A DNA stretch of 64,000 nucleotides, from the NCBI GenBank assembly GCA_042867185.1, contig JBHZQV010000006.1, positions 142,212 through 206,211 of the forward strand. The letters run 5' to 3'. The translations under genes and the position numbers were made by a program. The stretch comes from Xylophilus sp042867185 (lineage in GTDB: Bacteria; Pseudomonadota; Gammaproteobacteria; Burkholderiales; Burkholderiaceae_C). Positions 53,212 through 62,519 of the stretch are shown one piece after another (within the stretch, counting starts at the first letter, position 1; each line of letters opens with the position of its first letter). The notes below the pieces were generated by a model. It was not told the DNA's origin. It searched no databases and saw nothing but the letters and a program-made list of their open reading frames with translations.

Positions 53212-54033
53212 TCAGACCCGATGGCGGATCCGCCGCCGCGCGAGCAGAAGAAGTGCGGCTGATCCGGCCAGCAGCATCCACGGAGCGTCCAGTGGCACGC
53301 TTTGCACGGCAGCAGGCACGGCCGCGGCCGTGACACCTGGGCCGCCGGGATCCGAGACGCGGCCCACCGCCGGGTCGCTGTCACCATCGCCGTTGTCTGT
53401 CAGGCTGAAGCTCACCGTGTTGCCCGAGACGGTGGCACCTCCCAGAACGAACCAGTGGGGTTGCGCATCCGCCGCGGTGGGCCCGAACTTCCAGTACTGG
53501 GTACCCGCCGGGAAGGCTTGCGGATAGACGAGCGTGACCTGCAGCGGAGACCCGCCGCCGCAGTTCTCCGCGACGAATCGGAAGCCGCCCTGTGGAAAGG
53601 TCACGCGTACCGGCGCAGCGTTCAAGGCCTCGAACGCGGTACTGCCGAGATCGAAACTGCAGCTGCCGTTGCCCGCCTGCGTCAGCGTCGCGCGGGCGAT
53701 GCCGGAATTCCCCGGAATCGGGCCGCTCACGGTCGCGGCCAAGACCCTCAGGACGAGCGTCGACTCTTTCTGGATGTTGTAGTCCGAGAGTGTGCGGCCG
53801 TCTTCCAGGTTCGTATTGCCGAAGCGCAGCAGCTGCTGCTCGGGCGCGAATCCCTCCACGTCCTGGATCTTCGCCTTGATGTTTTCGATACTGTCGCTCG
53901 GCTCGGCGTCCAGCGTCACGGTTCTGGTGTCCGGCAGCCTGACAAAAATCTGCATTCCCCAAGCGGACGACAGGCCCCCCAAGGCAAGGAAACCGAAAAG
54001 CCACAGAGATCGAAAGCGGGTCAAAGTCGTCAT
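53212..54033 (-). CDS. Secreted ubiquitin-domain protein with choice-of-anchor-U-like domain and C-terminal sorting/membrane tail
   Basis: 273 residues in four parts. Residues 1-26 are a signal peptide whose AWG end fits signal peptidase. Residues 27-102 match eukaryotic ubiquitin without gaps at 47 of 76 positions by my hand count, including 18 in a row ('LEDGRTLSDYNIQKESTL', ubiquitin 50-67). The predicted cut is exactly before ubiquitin Met1. Residues about 105-235 (Cys125 and Cys158; 'YPQAFPAGTQYWKFGPTAADAQPHW') look like the choice-of-anchor U domain. Residues 246-273 are a motif-membrane-basic tail ('VPLDAPW', hydrophobic run, RRRIRHR) resembling IPTL-CTERM signals. Lys27, 29 and 63 remain; Lys6 and 11 are Arg; Lys33 and 48, Leu8, Ile44, Val70 and the Arg-Gly-Gly end are lost. 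The role is unknown; eukaryote-derived transfer is inferred. Confidence 0.93.
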   Translation of the reverse strand: MTTLTRFRSLWLFGFLALGGLSSAWGMQIFVRLPDTRTVTLDAEPSDSIENIKAKIQDVEGFAPEQQLLRFGNTNLEDGRTLSDYNIQKESTLVLRVLAATVSGPIPGNSGIARATLTQAGNGSCSFDLGSTAFEALNAAPVRVTFPQGGFRFVAENCGGGSPLQVTLVYPQAFPAGTQYWKFGPTAADAQPHWFVLGGATVSGNTVSFSLTDNGDGDSDPAVGRVSDPGGPGVTAAAVPAAVQSVPLDAPWMLLAGSAALLLLARRRIRHRV

Positions 54034-54308
54034 AAAGGCGAGCGGACGGGGGGACTGAAGTCCTGCGAAGCGCAGTGCAGGAAGATTTTCTCACGGTGTT
54101 AAGACGGTTGTAAGTTTCCAGGCTCGGCCCCTCGGGTCACCCAGGCAGCCATGGGCCGTAAGCCTTTGATGCGCAATGCGCAAGGGCTAACGTCTTCCAG
54201 ACAAATGCCACATGGTGAGAACTACCCGGAGAAATAGGTAACAGCGCCGCGGTCAGCCGGCCTTCCAGTGAAAATAGTTTCCAACAGATCGAACAAAGGG
54301 CGGAGGGC

Positions 54309-54707
54309 ATGAAACGGATTCCTGTGTTGCTGGGACGTGACAAGGTTCAATGGGCGGTAGAGGGGATGGATCTTGTCGTCATAGCGGAGACCCGGCTGGT
54401 GCTGCGGGTGCGAGACACGATGCGGCAGGAGCTGGAGGAAAGCGCGCAAGGCATTCGCTACCTGCCCTGCTTCTATATGGAAGCCGACAGCCTTCCCACT
54501 TTGGGGGTGGGCACGCACCTGTACGGAGGGGGTTGGCAGGTCCATACGGGTTCACGGCTCAACGTGGAGATGCTGCTGTCCTTGGTGAACGAGGCCCTTT
54601 TCATGCCCTGGACGCAAGTGGCTCCGACTGCGAACCAAGGGCTGCTCGACATCGTGGAGAGCAGGCCCGGCCACGACAGCCGCATGGCCTGCAAGATGGC
54701 CTGCTGA
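54309..54707 (+). CDS. Hypothetical protein, accessory patch
   Basis: 132 residues with a good ribosome-binding site (GGAGGGC before the ATG). I recognise no family. The protein is mixed alpha/beta in appearance: basic 'MKRIPVLLGRDKVQWAVEG', a charged middle ('RVRDTMRQELEESAQGIRYLPCFYMEAD'), a Gly-rich turn ('GTHLYGGGWQVHTG') and a C-terminus with two Cys ('MACKMAC'). No signal peptide or membrane helix is evident. It is divergent from the ubiquitin-domain gene across 275 bases that hold no recognisable gene. Confidence 0.6.
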   Translation: MKRIPVLLGRDKVQWAVEGMDLVVIAETRLVLRVRDTMRQELEESAQGIRYLPCFYMEADSLPTLGVGTHLYGGGWQVHTGSRLNVEMLLSLVNEALFMPWTQVAPTANQGLLDIVESRPGHDSRMACKMAC

Positions 54708-54882
54708 CATATGCGCTTCTCCGCATACTCCACCCCTGCCGCCCGACCCAGCGGTGCCTGATCCACCAGAACCGGGTGCCCTGGGTCTTGTGAAAGCGAC
54801 CGCCTACTCGGGCATGGGGCGCCAGCTCACAGGAGTGAGCCGCAACAAGACCCACGATTCCGGCCTTCGGCACTACAGACAA

Positions 54883-55239
54883 ATGAACAGCATGGACGCT
54901 CGCCACCCAAACGATGCATGGGTTTCCCGCCAGGAATTTCTGGAGTGGAAGGCGCTGATCGATCGCAACAACCAGCTGCAGAACCGGGCGTGGGAGCAGT
55001 CGACGGCGTTGGCCCAGCGCCTGGCTACGCAGCTGCAGGCCACAGAGTACGCGGTGCATGCGATGCTGCAGGTGGCGCCCGATCTGGAGCGGGTGGCCGA
55101 CAGTTACCTCACCTCGATGGACAAGGTGGCCGACATCCTGCCCGAGCAGGCCGCGGAGCGCTACCGCGACGCCTTCCAGGCGATGCATGCCATGATGCTG
55201 GCCGAAATCAACCGCCGCACGGTACGCTGCCGGGACTAG
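54883..55239 (+). CDS. Hypothetical helical protein, accessory patch
   Basis: 118 residues from ATG 54883 (an ATG 9 bases later is also possible; the frame is open from 54754). It is almost entirely predicted helix, with heptad-like spacing: 'RQEFLEWKALIDRNNQLQNRAWEQSTALAQRLATQLQATEYAVHAMLQVAPDLERVADSYLTSMDKVADILPEQAAERYRDAFQAMHAMMLAEINRR'. It may be a small coiled-coil or phasin-like protein, but I do not recognise it. No signal peptide. It ends just before the terminator that serves tRNA-Pro. Confidence 0.6.
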   Translation: MNSMDARHPNDAWVSRQEFLEWKALIDRNNQLQNRAWEQSTALAQRLATQLQATEYAVHAMLQVAPDLERVADSYLTSMDKVADILPEQAAERYRDAFQAMHAMMLAEINRRTVRCRD

Positions 55240-55295
55240 TTCCGATGTTGCGGGTGGCGACCGTATGAGCGCCCGGCACCCGACGACCGCCCATG

Positions 55296-55331
55296 AAAAA
55301 GGCCGTTTTCACTGAGGTGAAAACGGCCTTT
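55296..55331 (-). terminator. Terminator of tRNA-Pro
   Basis: AAAAGGCCGTTTTCAC paired with GTGAAAACGGCCTTTT around a 4-base loop, a 16-bp perfect stem ending in T residues on the minus strand, 7 bases past the tRNA 3' end. Confidence 0.9.
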
Positions 55332-55338
55332 TGAATGA

Positions 55339-55415
55339 TGGTCGGGGCGGTGGGATTCGAACTCACGACCCTCTGCTCCCAAAGCAGATGCGCTACCAGG
55401 CTGCGCTACGCCCCG
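55339..55415 (-). tRNA. tRNA-Pro (anticodon TGG)
   Basis: 77 bases including encoded CCA. Acceptor CGGGGCG pairs with CGCCCCG, D arm GCGCAGCCTGGTAGCGC, anticodon loop TT-TGG-GA and T arm TTCGAAT are all clear. It reads CCA (and other CCN codons by wobble). Confidence 0.97.
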
Positions 55416-55424
55416 ACAGCTCGT

Positions 55425-55453
55425 ATTCTAGCGCGAAAATTGCAGACTTTCAG
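55425..55453 (-). promoter_or_regulatory. Promoter of tRNA-Pro
   Basis: On the minus strand CTGAAA (-35, complement of 55448-55453) is separated by 17 bases from TAGAAT (-10, complement of 55425-55430), which stands 9 bases before the tRNA 5' end. Confidence 0.7.
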
Positions 55454-55474
55454 CACCCTTCCGGAGAATTTTGA

Positions 55475-55933
55475 TTGGCGCCGCTTCGCATCCTTGTCGG
55501 CTCGGTTTCGGGCACCGCCCTCCACGTGGCGCAAACCCTTTCGCTCGACTGCGACGATCTGGCGGCGCCGGTCGATGTCGTGTCGATGGACACGGTCGGC
55601 ATAGAGGTCTTCGACGCTCCGTCCCCGCTCACCCTGCTCTGCATCTCCACCTACGGCGGTGGCGACGTTCCCGACAGCGCAGCCGCGTTGTACGACGCGC
55701 TGGACACACAGCCGCGCTACCTGGGCCACCTGCGCTACGGCCTGATCGCGCTGGGCGACAGCAGCTACGGCGATACCTTCGTCGGCGGCGGCAAAAGCTT
55801 CGATGCGCGGCTGCAGGATCTCGGCGCGCAACGGGTGGGCGACATCCTGGTGCTCGACGCCCAGGACGAGACCGAACCCGCGCAGGTGGCGGCCGCCTGG
55901 TGCCGGCAATGGCTGGGCCAGGCCCCGCGCTAG
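55475..55933 (+). CDS. Flavodoxin-domain protein (MioC-like)
   Basis: 152 residues from TTG 55475, with GGAG about 9 bases upstream. It is a single flavodoxin domain: phosphate-binding loop 'GSVSGTALHVAQ' (shifted from the usual SxTGxT pattern), 'STYGGGDVPDSAAALYDAL' and 'ALGDSSYGDTFVGGGKSFDARLQDLGAQRVG', the last two contacting FMN in flavodoxins and MioC. It acts as a cytoplasmic electron carrier; the partner is unknown. Confidence 0.85.
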   Translation: MAPLRILVGSVSGTALHVAQTLSLDCDDLAAPVDVVSMDTVGIEVFDAPSPLTLLCISTYGGGDVPDSAAALYDALDTQPRYLGHLRYGLIALGDSSYGDTFVGGGKSFDARLQDLGAQRVGDILVLDAQDETEPAQVAAAWCRQWLGQAPR

Positions 55934-55966
55934 GTTTGGCGCACGGCCCTGACGGCGACCGTCGCC

Positions 55967-56737
55967 TCAGAGCAACCCTCGCGCCTCGCGTGCCGCCTCG
56001 ATCAGCAGCGGCAGCACTTCGCGCCGCATGCCCTCTTCGTCGATCCGCTGCGGCGACACGACCACGTTCAGCGCCGCCACCGTATGCCCCTGCATGTTGC
56101 GCAGCGGCACGGCCAGCGCCTGCACGCCCAGCTCGTGCTCTTCCACCGAAAGGCAAAAATCGTCGGCCCGCGCCCGGGCGACCTTGCGGCGGAAATCCAC
56201 CATCCGCGTGCAGGTCAACGGGGTGAGCCGCGGCAGCGTGCGGCCCTTGCACCAGGCGACCAACGCCGCGGGGGCGAGCGACGCCAGCAGCATCCGCCCG
56301 GTGGAGGTGGCATGGGCCGGCAGCCGTGCGCCCAGGTGCAGCCCGTAGGCCAGCATCCGCGCCGGCGCGCCGTGCACCCCGCTCTGCGCCACGATCACCA
56401 CCTCGTCGCCGTCCAGCACCACCACCGAGAAGGACTGCTGCGTTTGCGCCGCCAGGCGGTTGAGCATCGGCTGCACCGCACGCGGCAGCCGGGCCGATGC
56501 CAGGTAGCTGCCGGACAAACGCAGCACTTTCGGCGACAACCAGAAATAGCTGCCGTCGGTCTCCAGATAGCCCAGGTGGGCGAGGGTCAGCAGGTGCCGC
56601 CGGGCGGCCGCGCGGGTGACGCCGGCCCGCTGCGACGCCAGGGTGGCATTGAGCCGCTGCCGCTCGGTGTCGAAGCTCTCCAGCACCGCCATGCCCTTGG
56701 CCATGCCCTCGATGAAATCGGCCCGTTCGATCGCCAT
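55967..56737 (-). CDS. pobR: IclR-family regulator, probable PobR
   Basis: 256 residues. The start at ATG 56735-56737 has GGAGG 7 bases upstream. An N-terminal helix-turn-helix ('IEGMAKGMAVLESFDTERQRLNATLASQRAGVTRAAARRHLLTLAHLGYLETDGSYFWLSPKVLRLSGSYL') and IclR effector domain of the PcaR/PobR/PcaU subgroup are clear. It is divergent from pobA, so it is probably the 4-hydroxybenzoate-responsive activator. Symmetric and repeated sites at 56760-56797 lie between the genes. Confidence 0.9.
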   Translation of the reverse strand: MAIERADFIEGMAKGMAVLESFDTERQRLNATLASQRAGVTRAAARRHLLTLAHLGYLETDGSYFWLSPKVLRLSGSYLASARLPRAVQPMLNRLAAQTQQSFSVVVLDGDEVVIVAQSGVHGAPARMLAYGLHLGARLPAHATSTGRMLLASLAPAALVAWCKGRTLPRLTPLTCTRMVDFRRKVARARADDFCLSVEEHELGVQALAVPLRNMQGHTVAALNVVVSPQRIDEEGMRREVLPLLIEAAREARGLL

Positions 56738-56759
56738 GGTTCGACCCTCCGCATGATGC

Positions 56760-56797
56760 TGCGCGATGATCGCGCAATCAAGTCGATGATCGCACAA
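56760..56797. promoter_or_regulatory. Probable PobR operator in the pobR-pobA intergenic region
   Basis: TGCGCGAT-G-ATCGCGCA (56760-56776) is a perfect 17-base palindrome. The half-site GATGATCGC(G/A)CAA occurs twice as direct repeats, starting at 56765 and 56785, 20 bases apart, about two helical turns. This is consistent with dimer or tetramer binding by IclR-family proteins. Confidence 0.65.
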
Positions 56798-56880
56798 CCC
56801 GCGTCTCCAGCCCTGGTGCATAGGTGGCATGCCACCCTAACCTCACCGCTATCGCACCAGCACCACCACGGAGACATTCC

Positions 56881-58092
56881 ATGCGCACCCAGGTTGCCAT
56901 CGTCGGCGCGGGCCCGGCCGGCCTGCTGCTCGGCCAACTGCTGTTCAAGGCCGGCATCGACAACATCGTCGTCGAGCGCCAGAGCGGCGACTACGTGCTG
57001 GGCCGCATCCGCGCCGGCGTCCTGGAGCAGACCACGCTCGACCTGCTGGACCAGGCCGGCGTCAGCGCCCGCGCCCATGCCGAGGGCCTGCCGCACAACG
57101 GCATCGAGCTGTTGTTCCAGGGCGCCCGCCACCGGATCGACCTGCATGCGCTCACCGGCGGCAAGCGGGTGACGGTCTACGGCCAGACCGAGGTCACCCG
57201 CGACCTGATGGAAGCCCGCGCCGCCGCGGGCCTCGTCACCGTCTACGAGGCGAAGAACGTCGGCCTGCACGACTTCGACGGCGCCGCGCCGCGGGTGCGC
57301 TACGAGAAGGACGGCGCCACCCACGAGATCGCATGCAACTTCATCGCCGGCTGCGACGGCTACCACGGCGTCAGCCGCCAGAGCGTGCCGGCCGAGGCGC
57401 TGCGCACCTACGAGCGGGTCTACCCCTTCGGCTGGTTGGGCGTGCTGGCCGACGTGCCGCCGGTCTCGCACGAGCTGATCTACGCCAACACCGAGCGCGG
57501 CTTCGCGCTGTGCAGCATGCGCAGCGAGACCCGCAGCCGCTACTACCTGCAGGTGCCGTCGGACGACAAGGTAGAGAACTGGACCGACGCCCTCTTCTGG
57601 GACGAGCTGCGGCGCCGCCTGGACCCGGCCGCCCGCGAACGGCTGGCGACCGGCCCATCGCTGGAGATGAGCATCGCGCCGCTGCGCAGCTTCGTGGCCG
57701 AGCCGATGCGCTTCGGCCGGCTGTTTTTGGCCGGCGACGCGGCGCACATCGTGCCGCCCACCGGCGCCAAGGGCCTGAACCTGGCGGCCTCCGACGTGGC
57801 CTTCCTGTTCCAGGCGTTCTCCGAATACTTCGGCGAGAAGAGTGCCGCCGGCATCGACGGGTACTCGGCCCGCTGCCTGCGCCGCGTCTGGAAGGCCGAG
57901 CGGTTCTCGTGGTGGTTCACCTCGCTGATGCACCGGTTCCCGGAGACGGGCGCGTTCGGCCAGAAGATCCAGGAGGCCGAACTGGACTACCTGGTGCACT
58001 CCCATGCCGCATCGACCGCGCTGGCCGAGAACTACGTGGGGTTGCCGATGCAGGATGCGATGCCGGTCCCGGTGGCGCAGCGCCCGGTGTAG
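56881..58092 (+). CDS. pobA: 4-hydroxybenzoate 3-monooxygenase
   Basis: 403 residues, about the length of PobA (394). It hydroxylates 4-hydroxybenzoate to protocatechuate with FAD and NADPH. FAD-binding GAGPAG is at 9-14; 'RIRAGVLEQTTLDLLDQAGVSARAHAEGLPHNGIEL' is PobA-specific, and 'RLFLAGDAAHIVPPTGAKGLNLA' is the second FAD motif. pobR lies divergently. The next steps of the pathway (pca genes) are not in the window. Confidence 0.95.
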   Translation: MRTQVAIVGAGPAGLLLGQLLFKAGIDNIVVERQSGDYVLGRIRAGVLEQTTLDLLDQAGVSARAHAEGLPHNGIELLFQGARHRIDLHALTGGKRVTVYGQTEVTRDLMEARAAAGLVTVYEAKNVGLHDFDGAAPRVRYEKDGATHEIACNFIAGCDGYHGVSRQSVPAEALRTYERVYPFGWLGVLADVPPVSHELIYANTERGFALCSMRSETRSRYYLQVPSDDKVENWTDALFWDELRRRLDPAARERLATGPSLEMSIAPLRSFVAEPMRFGRLFLAGDAAHIVPPTGAKGLNLAASDVAFLFQAFSEYFGEKSAAGIDGYSARCLRRVWKAERFSWWFTSLMHRFPETGAFGQKIQEAELDYLVHSHAASTALAENYVGLPMQDAMPVPVAQRPV

Positions 58093-58176
58093 GGCGCTGG
58101 CCCGACCTGCGGCCTGCGCGACCAGGCGCCGGTCGCAGTCCCTAGAAACGGCAGAACTGTATTGCGCCCTCGGCGC

Positions 58177-58512
58177 TCACGCCGCGGGCGTGAACCGGGA
58201 CAGCACCTCTTCGACCGCCTCTACACCGGCCGGGCGCGAGACGCGCCCCAGTTCCACACCGTCCTGCAGCGCGACCAGCGTGGGCCACAGCTTGACCTTG
58301 AAGGCGCGCCCCAGCGCGCGGCCCGGCCCGTCTTCGACCTTGATGTGGCGCACTTCCGGACGGGCCGCCATCGCCTGCCCGACCGCCGGCTCCGCCCGCT
58401 GGCAGAAGCCGCACCAGTTGGTGCCGAAATCCAGCAGCACCGCCCCGGCCATCGCATCGACCTCGGCGCGGGTGGGAGCGGCTTCACTGTAGGGAACGAC
58501 CGATGCGGCCAT
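58177..58512 (-). CDS. Thioredoxin-family protein
   Basis: 111 residues from ATG 58510-58512. The active site 'DFGTNWCGFCQRAEP' (CxxC) and 'KLWPTLVALQDGVELGRVSRP' with the cis-Pro show a complete small thioredoxin fold. No signal peptide. It is preceded by a 17-base palindrome with a hairpin tail and by the ygiQ gene on the same strand. Confidence 0.88.
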   Translation of the reverse strand: MAASVVPYSEAAPTRAEVDAMAGAVLLDFGTNWCGFCQRAEPAVGQAMAARPEVRHIKVEDGPGRALGRAFKVKLWPTLVALQDGVELGRVSRPAGVEAVEEVLSRFTPAA

Positions 58513-58550
58513 GGCGGACCTTTCGATGCCGGAAAAGGGAACCGGCACGT

Positions 58551-58567
58551 GCTACACATTCGATAGC
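58551..58567 (+). repeat. 17-base palindromic repeat copy with GC-rich hairpin tail
   Basis: GCTAC-ACATTCG-ATAGC, followed to about 58611 by a tail with GGCCGACG-AACGG-CGCCGGCC and 'GCAGCCACTTTTC', nearly the same as the tail at 6550-6592. It lies between ygiQ and the thioredoxin gene. Confidence 0.8.
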
Positions 58568-58613
58568 TAGAGGCCGACGAACGGCGCCGGCCGCAGCCAC
58601 TTTTCTTTCACAT

Positions 58614-61070
<2,457 letters not shown>

Positions 61071-61196
61071 CGCGGGGCTTTCTGGGGGGAACCCGGCATT
61101 TTAGGCGGCTTGCGGGTTTCGCCCTAGCAGAAGGGGTACTGCGCCTTGCGCGCCAGGCGGCCCGATGGCATGCAAGCCACGCCCGAACGTGAAAAA

Positions 61197-61232
61197 GCCC
61201 CGGCGATGCACGCGCGGTGCATCCACCGGGGC
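61197..61232 (-). terminator. Terminator of the CHRD gene
   Basis: On the minus strand a 7-bp outer stem (GCCCCGG/CCGGGGC) encloses an inner hairpin GATGCAC-CGCGC-GTGCATC and is followed by TTTTT (A 61192-61196 on the plus strand). Confidence 0.8.
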
Positions 61233-61279
61233 CGGAGCTGACGCGCGCAAACGCTGCGCGCCGAGCCCGCGGTGCCCTA

Positions 61280-61729
61280 TCAGCGCACCAGGGTGACCTG
61301 GCCGCGGATCTCGCCGGCGGCGTAGTTGGAGGTGTGGACGTTGACGTACCAGCGGCCCGCCATCAGATCCTCGCCCTGTGCCGGGGTGATGACGGCTTCG
61401 CCCTCTTCGGTGCCCGACAGCGGGCCCTTGAACGGAACGACCACGCCGGCATTGGTGCCGACAGCGGCCGGGCCGTGGAAGTGCGCGGCGGTGGCGGGCG
61501 CGCTCAGGCCGGAATAGACGACCTTCCAGCGCAGGCCGTTGGTCTGCTTGTTGTACCAAACCTGCGCCGTGCCCTGGCCCAGCGTCTGGACCGGCGGCAC
61601 TTCCTGGTCGCCGGAGAGGCGCGCGGTGAACGTCGCCGTGTTGGAGGTCACGGTGGCGCAGCCGGCGGCCAGGGCCAGAACGGCGGCGGAGGCCAGCAGG
61701 GTGCAGGAGAGGCGGCGGGAAATCGTCAT
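61280..61729 (-). CDS. CHRD-domain lipoprotein
   Basis: 149 residues. A lipoprotein signal ('ASAAVLALAAGC', lipobox Cys) precedes a single CHRD (chordin-like) domain: 'ATFTARLSGDQEVPPVQTLGQGTAQVWYN', 'AHFHGPAAVGTNAGVVVPF' and 'WYVNVHTSNYAAGEIRGQV'. Bacterial CHRD proteins are surface or periplasmic with no defined role. GGAG lies 6 bases before the ATG. Confidence 0.9.
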   Translation of the reverse strand: MTISRRLSCTLLASAAVLALAAGCATVTSNTATFTARLSGDQEVPPVQTLGQGTAQVWYNKQTNGLRWKVVYSGLSAPATAAHFHGPAAVGTNAGVVVPFKGPLSGTEEGEAVITPAQGEDLMAGRWYVNVHTSNYAAGEIRGQVTLVR

Positions 61730-61911
61730 GGATCAGCTCCGGTGGTGGTTCAGGTAAGGCATTCGGGGTCGGTTGCCGACGGGCTTGGGCCAGTCCGCAG
61801 CCTGCCCCGCTGGCCGGGTACCGCCGCATCTTCCGGCGGCTCGGCGCTCCGAATGCAAGCAAACGCTACCGCCGCCGCGGTCCCGGCCTCGGCTGGCATA
61901 GGCTGCGGCGC

Positions 61912-62457
61912 ATGACACACGACACCACGCCCTCCGACGTCCTCGATTTCTGGCGCGCCGCCGGCCCCGAGAAATGGTTCGCCAAGGACGCGGCCTTCGA
62001 CGCCGCGTTCACCTCCCGATTTCTCGCTGCGCACGAGGCCGCCGCGGCCGGCGCGCTCGACCATTGGGCCCAGGACGCCTCCGGCGCCCTGGCCCTGGTG
62101 CTGCTGCTCGACCAGTTTCCGCGCAACGCCTTTCGCGATACGCCCCGGGCCTTCGCGACCGATGCCCAGGCCCTGCGCGCCGCCCGCGCGGCGATCGACC
62201 GGGGTTTCGACCAGGCGAGCCCGGTCGAACTGCGCGCGTTCTTCTACATGCCGCTGATGCACTCCGAATCGCTGGCCGTCCAGGACGACTGCGTCGCGCT
62301 CAGCCGGCCGCTGCCGGGCACGACGCTGCGGTTCGCCGAACTGCACCGCGACATCGTGCGGCGGTTCGGGCGGTTCCCGCACCGCAACGCGGTACTGGGC
62401 CGCAGCACCACGCCCGAGGAGCGGACGTTCCTGGACGAGGGCGGCTTCGCCGGCTAG
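61912..62457 (+). CDS. DUF924 family protein
   Basis: 181 residues. 'DVLDFWRAAGPEKWFAKDAAFDAAFTSRF', 'ALVLLLDQFPRNAFRDTPRAFATDAQAL' and 'FFYMPLMHSESLAVQD' are the DUF924 signature: an all-helical family of unknown function common in proteobacteria. Its TAG stop codon (62455-62457) is part of the CTAG target into which the IS element inserted, so the protein sequence is intact, but any downstream co-transcribed gene would be separated. Confidence 0.93.
   Translation: MTHDTTPSDVLDFWRAAGPEKWFAKDAAFDAAFTSRFLAAHEAAAAGALDHWAQDASGALALVLLLDQFPRNAFRDTPRAFATDAQALRAARAAIDRGFDQASPVELRAFFYMPLMHSESLAVQDDCVALSRPLPGTTLRFAELHRDIVRRFGRFPHRNAVLGRSTTPEERTFLDEGGFAG
62454..62457. repeat. Target-site duplication, left copy (CTAG)
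   Basis: CTAG directly precedes the left inverted repeat and contains the DUF924 stop codon. The matching copy is at 63996-63999. Confidence 0.85.
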
Positions 62458-62519
62458 GAGTCTGGGCGGCAGAAGGCCAGTGGCTGACTGTTCCTGAAGG
62501 TTGAGGTAAGTTTGCGGCC

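Noticed and set aside
54350..54793. Alternative 147-codon frame overlapping the orphan gene at 54309-54707
   Set aside because: Gly/Ala/Arg-rich composition and no ribosome-binding site; the overlapping frame from 54309 has both a good site and normal composition.
52987..55415. Genomic island with att sites at tRNA-Ser
   Set aside because: I could not find a second copy of the tRNA-Ser 3' end on the right side, and there is no integrase; kept only as an accessory patch.
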